Origin: Candidatus Heimdallarchaeota archaeon
GTDB taxonomy: Archaea; Asgardarchaeota; Heimdallarchaeia; JABLTI01
NCBI GenBank assembly: GCA_019894765.1
Contig: JAGXNT010000025.1
Span: 1 to 37,109, forward strand
Length of the DNA: 37,109 nt
Direction: 5' to 3'
The position numbers were made by a program, and so were the translations under genes. This document shows, piece by piece, positions 7,649 through 16,047 of the stretch. The notes below the pieces were generated by a model. It was given only the letters and a program-made list of their open reading frames with translations. It was not told the origin of the DNA and ran no database searches. The number at the start of each line of letters is the position of its first letter. The first letter of the stretch is position 1.

Positions 7649-8767
7649 CTACATTTGCACTTTTACTACTTCTTTTTTGAAATCTTGAGGATTCATTTCA
7701 AGTGGTAAATTAATTGTTCCTCTTGGTCCTACGGCGAAAATACGATTTTTCAAACCACTTACTATAATTTTATTATTTGTAAAATTAGCTATAACAGAAT
7801 TTTCACATTTAGTGTAGGAGAGTAGTTCAGGAATGGAAAAAACAACATTACCATTCTTATCTTTTGGAAAGATTGGAGAATGAAATATTTTCTGCCAATC
7901 TCCTAAATCATCCCATTCTTCTTGGTACTTTACTGTTGAATAAGTCATATTTGGAATTAGTAATCTGTGAATTACTTTCGAGAAATCACAGAATGGACAC
8001 TTCGCTAAATATTCGTCCACATCCTTACAAGTCTCCATTAGCTTTGCGATTTCATGTAATTGGAATTGTATTTTCTTTAACTCATCATCTGAATAAGGAT
8101 ATATTTCTTTTAATTGTTCAATTGTCACATTTTTCTTCGAGAGGATTTTTTCTTTCAAAAATTTATTTCGAATGCAAACAATCATCGTTTCAGCTATCAT
8201 ATCATCCTTTGGTATAGTGCCTTTTAACATGAACTCAATAGCTTTCTCATCTTTAACTTTAATATAACTGAAAGCAGGATTTCTCGTTCCAGTAGTCAGC
8301 ACAGTTCCACTTTGAAATCCCTCCTCATCCATTTTCATAAGTATTTTTTGTACTGCTTTCTTTACAGCTGGACTATGATATTGATCACATGCAGCAACAA
8401 TTAAAATATCATCATCTTCTGCAATTAATGATGTTGCTATAATTGGAGAGCCGGTTCCTTTACCTGGGTCAGAAAAAACTTTAGTGGGTTGTAATTTTTC
8501 TTTTCCAGCTTTTTCAATAATTGAAGGTGTTCCAAAAAGATAGGATTCTTCATGAGGAATAAATAGCAATGGCATAACTAGCATCGGTGTCCCCTCAAAT
8601 GGATTGATTGGAATTTTTGGAGTATATTTTTCACCATTCTTAATTGGAATGTTCAAGTTTAATGTCTTAAATATTGGCGAAAGTCTAGTACTACTCCTCT
8701 CTGTTCCTATACCCAAATCAATTTCTTTCTGTGTAATCTCTCGAGCGAGCATCACCATTTTCTTCAT
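7649..8767 (-). CDS. Diverged mannose-1-phosphate guanylyltransferase-like nucleotidyltransferase
   Basis: 372 residues from the ATG at 8765-8767, which has AGGTG at suitable spacing; a GTG lies three codons upstream. The middle and C-terminal parts follow GDP-mannose pyrophosphorylases: KVFSDPGKGTGSPIIATSLIA resembles the EP-x-GRNTAPA region, ILIVAACDQYHS the SDH region, and DDLGDWQKIF, PKDKNGNVVF, ENSVIANFTNNKIIVSGLKN the conserved C-terminal half. The N-terminal nucleotide-binding signature GGxGxRLWP is not recognisable, and a CPFCDF motif sits at the place of a helical part. Likely a sugar-nucleotide transferase homologue that may have altered or lost activity. It is convergent with the TGT-like gene across an 8-base gap. 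Confidence 0.6.
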   Translation of the reverse strand: MKKMVMLAREITQKEIDLGIGTERSSTRLSPIFKTLNLNIPIKNGEKYTPKIPINPFEGTPMLVMPLLFIPHEESYLFGTPSIIEKAGKEKLQPTKVFSDPGKGTGSPIIATSLIAEDDDILIVAACDQYHSPAVKKAVQKILMKMDEEGFQSGTVLTTGTRNPAFSYIKVKDEKAIEFMLKGTIPKDDMIAETMIVCIRNKFLKEKILSKKNVTIEQLKEIYPYSDDELKKIQFQLHEIAKLMETCKDVDEYLAKCPFCDFSKVIHRLLIPNMTYSTVKYQEEWDDLGDWQKIFHSPIFPKDKNGNVVFSIPELLSYTKCENSVIANFTNNKIIVSGLKNRIFAVGPRGTINLPLEMNPQDFKKEVVKVQM

Positions 8768-8777
8768 TGCAAGCACC

Positions 8778-8795
8778 TAGAAGACTATTCTTCTA
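8778..8795. repeat. Perfect inverted repeat upstream of the guanylyltransferase-like gene
   Basis: TAGAAGA (8778-8784) and TCTTCTA (8789-8795) form a perfect 7-base inverted repeat with a 4-base loop, 10 bases upstream of the ATG of the minus-strand gene. It could be an operator or a leader hairpin. T-rich minus-strand tracts at 8835-8857 probably end transcription of the upstream TSP3 gene. Confidence 0.3.
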
Positions 8796-8864
8796 CAGTA
8801 TTTTAAAATTGTTCTAAAGAAATCTAGAATTTAAGAAAAAAAAGGAGAAAAAAGAAAGAGTTCG

Positions 8865-10205
8865 CTAAACGTAGTAATATCTGCTTTGGACTAAGCATTT
8901 CTCACAGATAATCTCTACAGCAAGAAAACCAGTGATATCCTCTGGTTCACCAATAATACCACAGCTAGTACATACTGCATAAAAATCTGCAAAACCAACG
9001 ATTGCATTGCATTCTTTGCACCGAACTATTTTCTCTTCACAATATTCACAGTGATCCTTCTTACTATCAATAGGATTATTACAGTAGAAACAATAAATAG
9101 TGAAGTCTTGTTTTTCTGTACTTGTCTTAAAAACAATGTCAGAGGTAATTAATTCTGAACCATTGTCTCCCTTCGAATCAAACAAGCAAGAAAGTAGTCG
9201 AAGAATTTCATCTTCTGATTCATGAGTTAATTCTGCAAGCTTCCGAACATCAATTTCTTGATCTTCTGGTACTTGAGCCAGAAGCTCGTAGAGTAATTGC
9301 TTATCCTGTTCAACCTGTATGTTTTTCTCATAAACGGTTTTGAATTTGAAGACATTAATTGATTTAACATCAACTGATCCAAAAATAGCTAAAGCTAGAA
9401 ATACTATAATTACACCAGGAGTTAATATACTCAATCCAAATATCCTCTTGTAATTGTCAGGTTTACTCGGATCATGGTTGTTCATAACTTCCCATTCATC
9501 ATCTAGAAGATCTCCATCAGAATCAATCATCAAAGGATTGGAATTGTATATATTCACTTCATCTCCGTCCATCAATCCATCTTTGTCAGAATCAGGACAA
9601 TGAATGTCTGTAAAATAAATCTTTATTTCAGAGTAATCATCGAGACTATCATAATCTGTATCAGAATGAAAAGGATTACTTTTGTGTAATAAAACTTCTA
9701 AGCCATCACATAAACCGTCAAAATCAGTATCGTATAACATTGGATGAGTGTGAAATATATAAACTTCATAAGAGTCTATTAAGTAGTCGTTGTCAGAATC
9801 AGCTTTATATGGAATTGTTTTGTATTGATAAACTTCAGCACCGTCTAATAATCCATCTCCATCCGAATCCGGTACTGTTGGGCTACATTGGTATTTGTAT
9901 TCTTCATTATCTGGTAAGCCATCTTGATCAAAATCGTCTTCTTCTTGTACAAGTTTAATATCACTAACTATCCTATGCATTAGTTCTTCAGAAATTTCCT
10001 TATCCGGTATATTCCAGTGATCATTAGTAGGATCTATAACTATGCCATCTATCCTTGTTTTGGGGAATCTACTTTGAGCTGTTATTAAGGCAATACCCAA
10101 TATACCGATTAATATAAGTAGATATGAGTAATTCCTCTTTAGAATCCCATGTTTTACTTTTAAGCTTAAAGAGCTCAATTCTAACCAACCCAAACTATTT
10201 GACAT
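8865..10205 (-). CDS. Membrane protein with extracellular thrombospondin-type-3 Ca2+ repeats and cytoplasmic zinc ribbons
   Basis: 446 residues. A first transmembrane helix lies at 27-43. Residues 90-240 contain seven DxDxDGxxD-type repeats (for example DSDGDGLLD at 113, DTDFDGLCD at 159, DSDKDGLMD at 205), the hallmark of calcium-binding thrombospondin type 3 repeats, spaced by ~23 residues with a conserved xxxNP-type linker. A second transmembrane helix is at 257-277. The inner part has a helical winged-helix-like segment (~303-345: LLYELLAQVPE, VRKLAELTHESEDEILRLL) and five CxxC pairs at 372/375, 386/389, 396/399, 412/415 and 434/437, consistent with zinc ribbons. The topology suggests coupling of outside calcium or cell-surface contact to a cytoplasmic zinc module; this role is inference. 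Confidence 0.75.
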   Translation of the reverse strand: MSNSLGWLELSSLSLKVKHGILKRNYSYLLILIGILGIALITAQSRFPKTRIDGIVIDPTNDHWNIPDKEISEELMHRIVSDIKLVQEEDDFDQDGLPDNEEYKYQCSPTVPDSDGDGLLDGAEVYQYKTIPYKADSDNDYLIDSYEVYIFHTHPMLYDTDFDGLCDGLEVLLHKSNPFHSDTDYDSLDDYSEIKIYFTDIHCPDSDKDGLMDGDEVNIYNSNPLMIDSDGDLLDDEWEVMNNHDPSKPDNYKRIFGLSILTPGVIIVFLALAIFGSVDVKSINVFKFKTVYEKNIQVEQDKQLLYELLAQVPEDQEIDVRKLAELTHESEDEILRLLSCLFDSKGDNGSELITSDIVFKTSTEKQDFTIYCFYCNNPIDSKKDHCEYCEEKIVRCKECNAIVGFADFYAVCTSCGIIGEPEDITGFLAVEIICEKCLVQSRYYYV

Positions 10206-10445
10206 TCTACTTTCATAATTTAGACCTATTATCTTTTAGCTTAAAACTATGCTTTCCTCTTGAATATCAACTGTACAAGTTGACATGCTTTACTATAAAC
10301 GTTACCTTTACTCAAAAATATGCTTTATAAGCGATATAATCTCCAAAAAAACTTGTTTTGTGTTGGATATCTGTAGTTTATCCAAAGACTTTAAAGTCAA
10401 TTCTGACTGTTGCGACTTCAACTAGAGAAATTGGTGAAGTGTAGT

Positions 10446-12842
10446 TTGGACAAGTACTCTCGTGAGGTAATGACTGCTTTATCTTCAGTGGATTATGATA
10501 AGGCTGTTACAAAATATCTTCTCTCATATGATATTGAGAATTGGAAAATCTTTACTGATAATTTCTATAAACTAACACCCTTTGAAGCTGAGAAAATTCT
10601 TGAAGTCATTGTTAAGAAAGTAGACTTCCACATGATAATTGATATGTTATCTCTTGCACACATCATCGGAAATTCTATTTCTTTATCACTTTCACTCATT
10701 AAGATATTCAGTAAAGTTGATGTCACTAATTTCGAAGAACATATTAGTTCTAATATCCTTAAATTGTTAAAATCACCTATTGCTGAAGAGAGAAGAATTG
10801 GTCTTTTGATGGCGGGATATTTTGATCGTGATGATTTCTTTGATGAGATTGAAAAAATGTCTAATTATGACATTCTCTTTGAAGATGCCTACTTTGCTTT
10901 GGGATTGATGAATGATTCAAAAATTGTAAATCTTTTAAGTACAAAATTCGTTTTTCTAAGTAAGAATCATATTCAACGACAAGCAATAGCAAAAATACTT
11001 GTACAGAAAGGCAATCCATTGGCTGCTCTCTGGCTATTCAAGAGTAAAGATTTTGATTTTACTATCCCATTTTCAAAATCCATCTATATTGCTCGTGAAT
11101 TAGCTTGGTCCGGTATCAAACCAGCATTGTATTTAGATTCCAATGATGATTTTCTCCAACCCATTACTTTCAAATTCATAGATGCGATTTCAGCTATTCT
11201 CCCTTATGACATCGAATTAGTTGAAGAAATCGATCTCAGAAAAACAATTGAAAAACTTATCCAATTACTAGAAATAGAACCCACTTTAGATTTAATGAAA
11301 ACAACTTACACAATAAAAAACGCAGTTTATGAACTCTATTTTGATGTAGACCCATACTCTGTCAACAAAGAAATACGAGAACAAATTATTGCATCTTGGA
11401 AGATTTTGGGTAAATTCCCTGATAAAAGAAGCATCGAATTCTTAAGAGCATATGTTTCCAGTTGTTTATCTCCAGAAGTTGAAGATTTTATTTTAGCGTT
11501 GAGAATTATTGGTAATTTTAATTTACATGAATATGAATCAGAATTAATTGGGATTGCGAAAGATAAAAAATTGTCACCAGAACAAAGTTACGAATTGATT
11601 AATTGTTTGGGTAAGATAGGAACTGAGTTATCTGTTGATTATATAATCTCTGAAATCAAACGAATAGTCAATGCTGAAATGAGAAGTAATTCAACTCAAG
11701 AGTCAAGTTTTATGCATTTAGATATCGATTACATTGACGATTTTGATAATGAACTGCTTCGAACGATCAATCAATCATTCACACTTGACGTTTTAAGCTG
11801 GTTTAATTATGATTTTAGTGAATTGTATTATTGGAATGCCTTATATGCTTTAGGCAGCTTGAAGAATAGAAAAGCTTTACCAATACTACAAGATGCTTTA
11901 GATGATTATGATCCTAGAATTAGATATCAGGCAATAAACAGTATTAAATCAATCAATGTTTTAATTAATAATACAATTGAAGAAAAACTCATTAATTTAT
12001 CACTACATGAACCCTTTATGAGTGTCCAAAGAGAAGCTATCTTAGCACTTGGATCACTCAATTCTCAAACAGCTATCCCTATTTTCATTAAATCTATCTA
12101 TCGAGCAATAGAAGAAGGAATACTTGAATTAGTAAGTGAAATTGAAGAAGTCTATGACAACAGATGGGACGAAGATAATGATGAGGAAAGCACCACGCAA
12201 ACTAAGGAAAGAGACATAGAGGAGATTGGTGCCACTCATAAAGCAAGCGAAAAAATAGCTGCTGCAGATAAAAAGCTTGCAGAAAGTGATATTTATCGAT
12301 GGATTGAACGCTTGAATTCAAAATCTTCAAGGCCAATTGAATTACGAGAGGATTACACATCATATGAACATGATGTCCCAGAGCACATAGATTTCTTTGA
12401 AAGAAACACTAATTCAGATGTTTTCGAAGCTTCTGATTTGCATTCAGAAATCGAAGATGAAAAGGAAGAAGAAGAGTGGCTATCAGAATTAGGTGAACAA
12501 TTCAAGAAAATAACAATTCTTGATAGCATTATAGAATCATTAAAGGTTACAACAGCAGAATTACCAATTTCTCAAATAAAAGAACTCATAGAACACCCAA
12601 TAGATGAGGAGTTATACAAGGATACTCTAATTATCATGGCTAAAACAAATGATCAATTCGCATTAAATGAATTAATAGGGTTATTTGATGTTATGGATTT
12701 CATTAGAGCAAGAGAGATCGCAAATATACTCACAAATATAGAATCAAATCAAATTACTCGTTTGAAAAAGGAGATTAGTGATTCTCCTGACTGGATTCTA
12801 AAGCAAATTCTTCTTAAGAAGAATGGAAAAACAATACAATAA
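10446..12842 (+). CDS. Large HEAT-repeat protein with acidic insertion
   Basis: About 798 residues, all helical. Clear HEAT-like repeats include YYWNALYALGSLKNRKALPILQDAL, then DPRIRYQAINSIKSI and MSVQREAILALGSLNSQTAIPIFIKSI (roughly residues 480-560), with less regular repeats before. A strongly charged, probably disordered stretch follows (~575-690, several EE/DEE runs), then a last helical part. No membrane segment or enzymatic motif. The frame opens at a TTG at 10410; the TTG at 10446 is preferred because GGTGA lies eight bases before it, but GTG 10434 or ATG 10470 cannot be excluded. HEAT proteins serve as scaffolds for protein-protein contacts. The next gene, 48 bases on, encodes a membrane zinc-ribbon protein on the same strand, possibly an operon. 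Confidence 0.65.
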   Translation: MDKYSREVMTALSSVDYDKAVTKYLLSYDIENWKIFTDNFYKLTPFEAEKILEVIVKKVDFHMIIDMLSLAHIIGNSISLSLSLIKIFSKVDVTNFEEHISSNILKLLKSPIAEERRIGLLMAGYFDRDDFFDEIEKMSNYDILFEDAYFALGLMNDSKIVNLLSTKFVFLSKNHIQRQAIAKILVQKGNPLAALWLFKSKDFDFTIPFSKSIYIARELAWSGIKPALYLDSNDDFLQPITFKFIDAISAILPYDIELVEEIDLRKTIEKLIQLLEIEPTLDLMKTTYTIKNAVYELYFDVDPYSVNKEIREQIIASWKILGKFPDKRSIEFLRAYVSSCLSPEVEDFILALRIIGNFNLHEYESELIGIAKDKKLSPEQSYELINCLGKIGTELSVDYIISEIKRIVNAEMRSNSTQESSFMHLDIDYIDDFDNELLRTINQSFTLDVLSWFNYDFSELYYWNALYALGSLKNRKALPILQDALDDYDPRIRYQAINSIKSINVLINNTIEEKLINLSLHEPFMSVQREAILALGSLNSQTAIPIFIKSIYRAIEEGILELVSEIEEVYDNRWDEDNDEESTTQTKERDIEEIGATHKASEKIAAADKKLAESDIYRWIERLNSKSSRPIELREDYTSYEHDVPEHIDFFERNTNSDVFEASDLHSEIEDEKEEEEWLSELGEQFKKITILDSIIESLKVTTAELPISQIKELIEHPIDEELYKDTLIIMAKTNDQFALNELIGLFDVMDFIRAREIANILTNIESNQITRLKKEISDSPDWILKQILLKKNGKTIQ

Positions 12843-12890
12843 AAGATTTAATTACAAACTATTTTATAATTAAAAGATATAATCAGTGAT

Positions 12891-13580
12891 GTGGTCAAAG
12901 TGTCAGATGTAAGTCAAAGTTATCAATTTAATCTCCCAGTTTTAAGAACTGTCTGTTTGCCAAGAAGGGTATTTTTCACCTATTTTACTTATGCTCCGTT
13001 AGTTGGGTTCATTTTGAGCTTGATAACACTACCGGGTCATGTAATATTATTTCCTTATTACATCTTAGTAATTCTAAGTAGAGGAAGACCACCAAAAGCA
13101 CTATATTATTGGGTTTACTTTAATTCAGCTTTCATATATGGAGCATTACATGAAAAAGAAGAAGTCTATAATGATTTTTGGTGTCTTTATCACGTATACG
13201 TAGGGTATATTGTGGCTTTCACAAATTGGATTCTAACCACAGTATCTATAGCATTAATCTTCCCAGTTTTCATCTATCTCGAAGAATGGAAATTACTTAC
13301 AAATGTTCTCTATAGATTAACTTTTGGCAATTGGAAACGTATAGTAAATGAATGCGATGAAATGAAATACAAACAAGATGTGAAAAAAAGAGAAGAAGAA
13401 GAACGAAAAAAGAAACATAAAGAGACAATTCGCAAATCTAAAATGCATGATGTAAAAATCGTAGATGTCGAAGAAGAAATAGAAACAAAGAAAACAGCAA
13501 CTGTTTGCCAAACTTGCGGAGAAAAAATCGATACTGAGACAAGTTATTGTCCAAAGTGCGGAAGTTATATTGGGCATTGA
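12891..13580 (+). CDS. Membrane protein with C-terminal zinc ribbon
   Basis: 229 residues starting with GTG. Hydrophobic segments lie at ~28-65 (YFTYAPLVGFILSLITL, VILFPYYILVIL) and ~103-135 (YIVAFTNWILTTVSIALIFPVFI), giving four or so membrane passes. A basic, coiled-coil-like tract (~160-185, KKREEEERKKKHKE) follows. The protein ends in a short zinc ribbon with Cys206, Cys209, Cys220 and Cys223. The zinc ribbon would be cytoplasmic. No family recognised. It lies 48 bases after the HEAT-repeat gene and is followed by a strong hairpin terminator overlapping its stop codon. Confidence 0.65.
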   Translation: MVKVSDVSQSYQFNLPVLRTVCLPRRVFFTYFTYAPLVGFILSLITLPGHVILFPYYILVILSRGRPPKALYYWVYFNSAFIYGALHEKEEVYNDFWCLYHVYVGYIVAFTNWILTTVSIALIFPVFIYLEEWKLLTNVLYRLTFGNWKRIVNECDEMKYKQDVKKREEEERKKKHKETIRKSKMHDVKIVDVEEEIETKKTATVCQTCGEKIDTETSYCPKCGSYIGH

Positions 13581-13622
13581 ATGAGAAGTGATAATTCTTC
13601 TCATTATATTCATCTTTTTTTT
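13580..13622 (+). terminator. Intrinsic terminator after the membrane zinc-ribbon gene
   Basis: AATGAGAAG (13580-13588) and CTTCTCATT (13597-13605) make a perfect 9-base stem with an 8-base loop, followed by eight T at 13615-13622. The left arm starts on the last base of the stop codon. It lies between convergent genes and precedes the stop of the GTPase gene on the other strand. Confidence 0.6.
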
Positions 13623-13638
13623 AGAATACATACAGAAT

Positions 13639-14229
13639 TTAAGCTCGATAAAATCCTTCAACAAATTTTACTTGTTGAGCTGTTTTCAAATATTCATCTT
13701 TTTTATATCTAGCCAAAAGAAGCATTGCCATGGTTTCAAAGGCTTCAGGAACACCATCTCCAGTTAAGGCGGAAGTGTCAAAATAGGCATCAAAATTAAG
13801 TAATCCTTTCATATTATCGATATCATCATTCCAAACTTCAGCTTCTGCTTTTAAATCGGATTTTGTTGCAATTAACACTTGAGGAGCTCTTGGGTCCAAT
13901 CCTTCTTTAACTGACTCAATCCATTTATCAAGACTATAGAAACTATCTCTTCTAGTAACGTCAAATGCTAAGAAAATACCTTTTGCTCCATCCGCAAAAG
14001 CTGATCTCATCCTAGCAAAATGATCTTGCCCTCCAACATCAAAGATTTGTAATGTAACACTAATGTTGTTGACATATAATCGTTTGATAAAAAAATCGCA
14101 CCCTACAGTTAAGTGATAATCTGAGAAAAATTCCTGAGTAGTTATATGTGTACATATACTTGTTTTTCCTACGGCTCCATCGCCTACAATTAGTACTTTG
14201 AAAAACGCTGCTTCTTCGGATGAACTCAT
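13639..14229 (-). CDS. Ras-superfamily small GTPase
   Basis: 196 residues with all five G motifs: P-loop GDGAVGKTS (16-24), switch I Thr41 in HLTVG, G3 DVGGQ (64-68), G4 TKSD (122-125) and G5 TSAL with Ser153-Ala154. The order and spacing are those of Rab/Ras/Rho proteins. DVGGQ is the Arf-like form of G3 rather than DTAGQ, and TKxD is the Rho-like form of G4 rather than NKxD. There is no C-terminal cysteine for prenylation (ending FYRA), so membrane binding, if any, needs another route. Eukaryotic-like GTPases of this sort are expanded in Asgard archaea. AGGTGAG precedes the ATG and a TATA-like box lies upstream. No GTPase-activating partner is next to it. Confidence 0.9.
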   Translation of the reverse strand: MSSSEEAAFFKVLIVGDGAVGKTSICTHITTQEFFSDYHLTVGCDFFIKRLYVNNISVTLQIFDVGGQDHFARMRSAFADGAKGIFLAFDVTRRDSFYSLDKWIESVKEGLDPRAPQVLIATKSDLKAEAEVWNDDIDNMKGLLNFDAYFDTSALTGDGVPEAFETMAMLLLARYKKDEYLKTAQQVKFVEGFYRA

Positions 14230-14275
14230 TTTCTCACCTGCAAATCAACTTCATAAGTTCAGGGTTTTTTTGTGA

Positions 14276-14285
14276 TATTTTATAG
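14276..14285 (-). promoter_or_regulatory. TATA-box-like element of the GTPase gene
   Basis: On the minus strand CTATAAAATA lies about 47-56 bases upstream of the ATG at 14227-14229, giving an expected transcript start near 14250 and a ~20-base leader containing the AGGTGAG ribosome binding site. Confidence 0.4.
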
Positions 14286-14379
14286 GGGAATATAGAAATT
14301 TGATAGTCCTAGAGTTTTTAAGGTTTGTTTAATCGGTATTCCTTCCGACAAAAATAAAGTGGAATGGCAAGTGTGGATT

Positions 14380-15036
14380 TTAATCAAAAAATCCTTCTGG
14401 AATAATTTCACTGGGTTTAGTTAATTGCTGTTGCGTTATTTTGGAGATCCTAGAAGTCTTTTCCGCTTTCTCAAGAGCTTCTTTGAAATATTTTAGAGAC
14501 ATCTCATTATTATCGAGTAACCTATTCAATTCACCTGCAAGATAAAGAAATAGTTCTACAGGATTTTCTTTGTATAATTCCTTTTCAAGCACACTTTCAA
14601 CTGTCTCAAGAGTTAATTTTCTAGATTCATCCAATTTTTGATCGTCAAGCTCTCTATATGCATAATTTGCTTGTAAAAGAACGAAAACTAGACTTTCTTT
14701 TGAGATTTCATTTTCCAGGTACTTTGAGATGAGAATAAACCCATCGCCAGCATTGAACTCAGTAGCTTTTCTTCCTGAAAATTTCTCTGTCTCTATTATT
14801 GCATTCTTTACAATATCCAAATCAATACTAAAAACTTTGAAATCTATGGTATAAGCAGCAAAACCACATTTTGGGCAAATATTATTCAAATGAAGAATTG
14901 GTTGTGGGTCTGAACTACTTCCGACATAGAAGTCACTATATTTTCTTCCAAAAGTATCGTAGCTACCGGCTACTTTAGATTGAAAGATTACCTCGCAATT
15001 TGGGCAAGTAAATAATTGATCCATTAGCATTGTCAT
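14380..15036 (-). CDS. DUF2225-like zinc protein with helical C-terminal half
   Basis: 218 residues. The N-terminal part has CPNC (Cys11, Cys14) followed by IFQSKV, a segment of ~35 residues, then ICPKCGFAAY (Cys54, Cys57), the pattern of DUF2225 proteins. The four Cys probably bind zinc. The rest is helical with TPR-like features (ELFLYLAGELNRLL, NEMSLKYFKEALEKAEK). Function of the family is unknown. It starts 17 bases after the stop of mtd and is almost certainly in the same transcript. The start among three close methionines is unsure because no clear Shine-Dalgarno is seen. Confidence 0.65.
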   Translation of the reverse strand: MTMLMDQLFTCPNCEVIFQSKVAGSYDTFGRKYSDFYVGSSSDPQPILHLNNICPKCGFAAYTIDFKVFSIDLDIVKNAIIETEKFSGRKATEFNAGDGFILISKYLENEISKESLVFVLLQANYAYRELDDQKLDESRKLTLETVESVLEKELYKENPVELFLYLAGELNRLLDNNEMSLKYFKEALEKAEKTSRISKITQQQLTKPSEIIPEGFFD

Positions 15037-15053
15037 ATTATTTAATCAACTCT

Positions 15054-15929
15054 TCATTCATAATTGGAATCTGGTTTTTCTTTTAGGAGTTGTTTAGTTT
15101 GTATTTCGCCATAATAGCTGTGAGGTTGTCTTCGAACTTTGTTGTTTGCTTTCTCAATTTCTCGAGCTTCGTCTGCAAGTTTTGCGGCAATTCGTATCAT
15201 TTCATGACCGGTAGCTACCTGAGAAATGTACTCAGAACGTTCACTTATTTTGAAGCAGCCATCAGTATTAACTTTGGCAGCTTTTTCAGCAATTTCTAGA
15301 GCTCCCCTTGCTTTTGCTTCAGCGTAAGGATTTGCAAAACCAGCATATGTCACTATTTTTGCAGGTGTTAAAACAATCTGAGGTAGAATGATTTCTTTTT
15401 TAGAAATAATAAGATTGAGTGCTTCATCAATTTCTTGTTGGATTGCAGCAAGAGCTCCTCCAATTGATAGTATTTTAATTAAATCGGCATTAAAAATAGC
15501 CATTTCAGTTGGATCTAGAAATTCCCTTCGAGCACCAATCATGGCATCAGGTTTTACAACGAGATAACCAATGTTCTTTTCTTTTAGTTCTTCTTGAGTT
15601 TCTTTTTTCAAAATATCAGTTAAAACAATTACAGGTGTTTTCGTTTCACCCAGTTCCTTAATAATTTCAAGAGGAGCAGATAAAGACGCATTAGGAGTTG
15701 CAACTACAACCAAATCAAATGCAAGTTTCGAAAGTATTTCAAATGCATCATTAATTGATTCCTTTTGTAGTTTTGCCCCTGAAGAAATGGTTCTTACTTC
15801 AATATCTAATCGATCAGCTCTTTCATCTAGCAACATTTCCAACAGAACAGATGAAGCTATATTTCCAAGCTTAAGAATCCCCAATTTTTTAACCAAAACA
15901 TCTTTTTTTGCAGATTTTTCCTTGACCAT
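15054..15929 (-). CDS. mtd: F420-dependent methylenetetrahydromethanopterin dehydrogenase
   Basis: 291 residues, close to the ~276-280 usual for Mtd. The enzyme reversibly oxidises methylene-H4MPT with coenzyme F420 in C1 metabolism. Conserved stretches seen: KLGILKLGNIASS at the start, LLDERADRLDIEV, ISSGAK, the PDAMIGARREFLDPTEMA signature, FANPYAEAKARGALEIA, and the end AAKLADEAREIEKAN followed by RRQPHS. The ATG at 15927-15929 is chosen because GGGTGA lies five bases before it; a GTG inside that site would be three codons longer. It is first in a two-gene unit with the DUF2225-like gene. No other H4MPT or methyl-coenzyme M genes are in the window. It is divergent to the DtxR-type regulator, sharing a ~118-base promoter region. 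Confidence 0.92.
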   Translation of the reverse strand: MVKEKSAKKDVLVKKLGILKLGNIASSVLLEMLLDERADRLDIEVRTISSGAKLQKESINDAFEILSKLAFDLVVVATPNASLSAPLEIIKELGETKTPVIVLTDILKKETQEELKEKNIGYLVVKPDAMIGARREFLDPTEMAIFNADLIKILSIGGALAAIQQEIDEALNLIISKKEIILPQIVLTPAKIVTYAGFANPYAEAKARGALEIAEKAAKVNTDGCFKISERSEYISQVATGHEMIRIAAKLADEAREIEKANNKVRRQPHSYYGEIQTKQLLKEKPDSNYE

Positions 15930-15980
15930 TTTTTTCACCCTACAACTGAAATTTTATGATGAAATCAATTAAAGATGAAT

Positions 15981-15990
15981 TTATATAAGA
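15981..15990. promoter_or_regulatory. TATA-box-like element between mtd and the DtxR-type gene
   Basis: TTATATAAGA (with a preceding T giving TTTATATAAG) sits in the divergent intergenic region, about 58-67 bases before the first ATG of the regulator and ~52 bases from the mtd ATG. It could serve either gene. Confidence 0.35.
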
Positions 15991-16047
15991 AATAAATATT
16001 CCGATGAAAATCCTATAACTTTTTGAGTGCGATTCTTTATTTATTAA

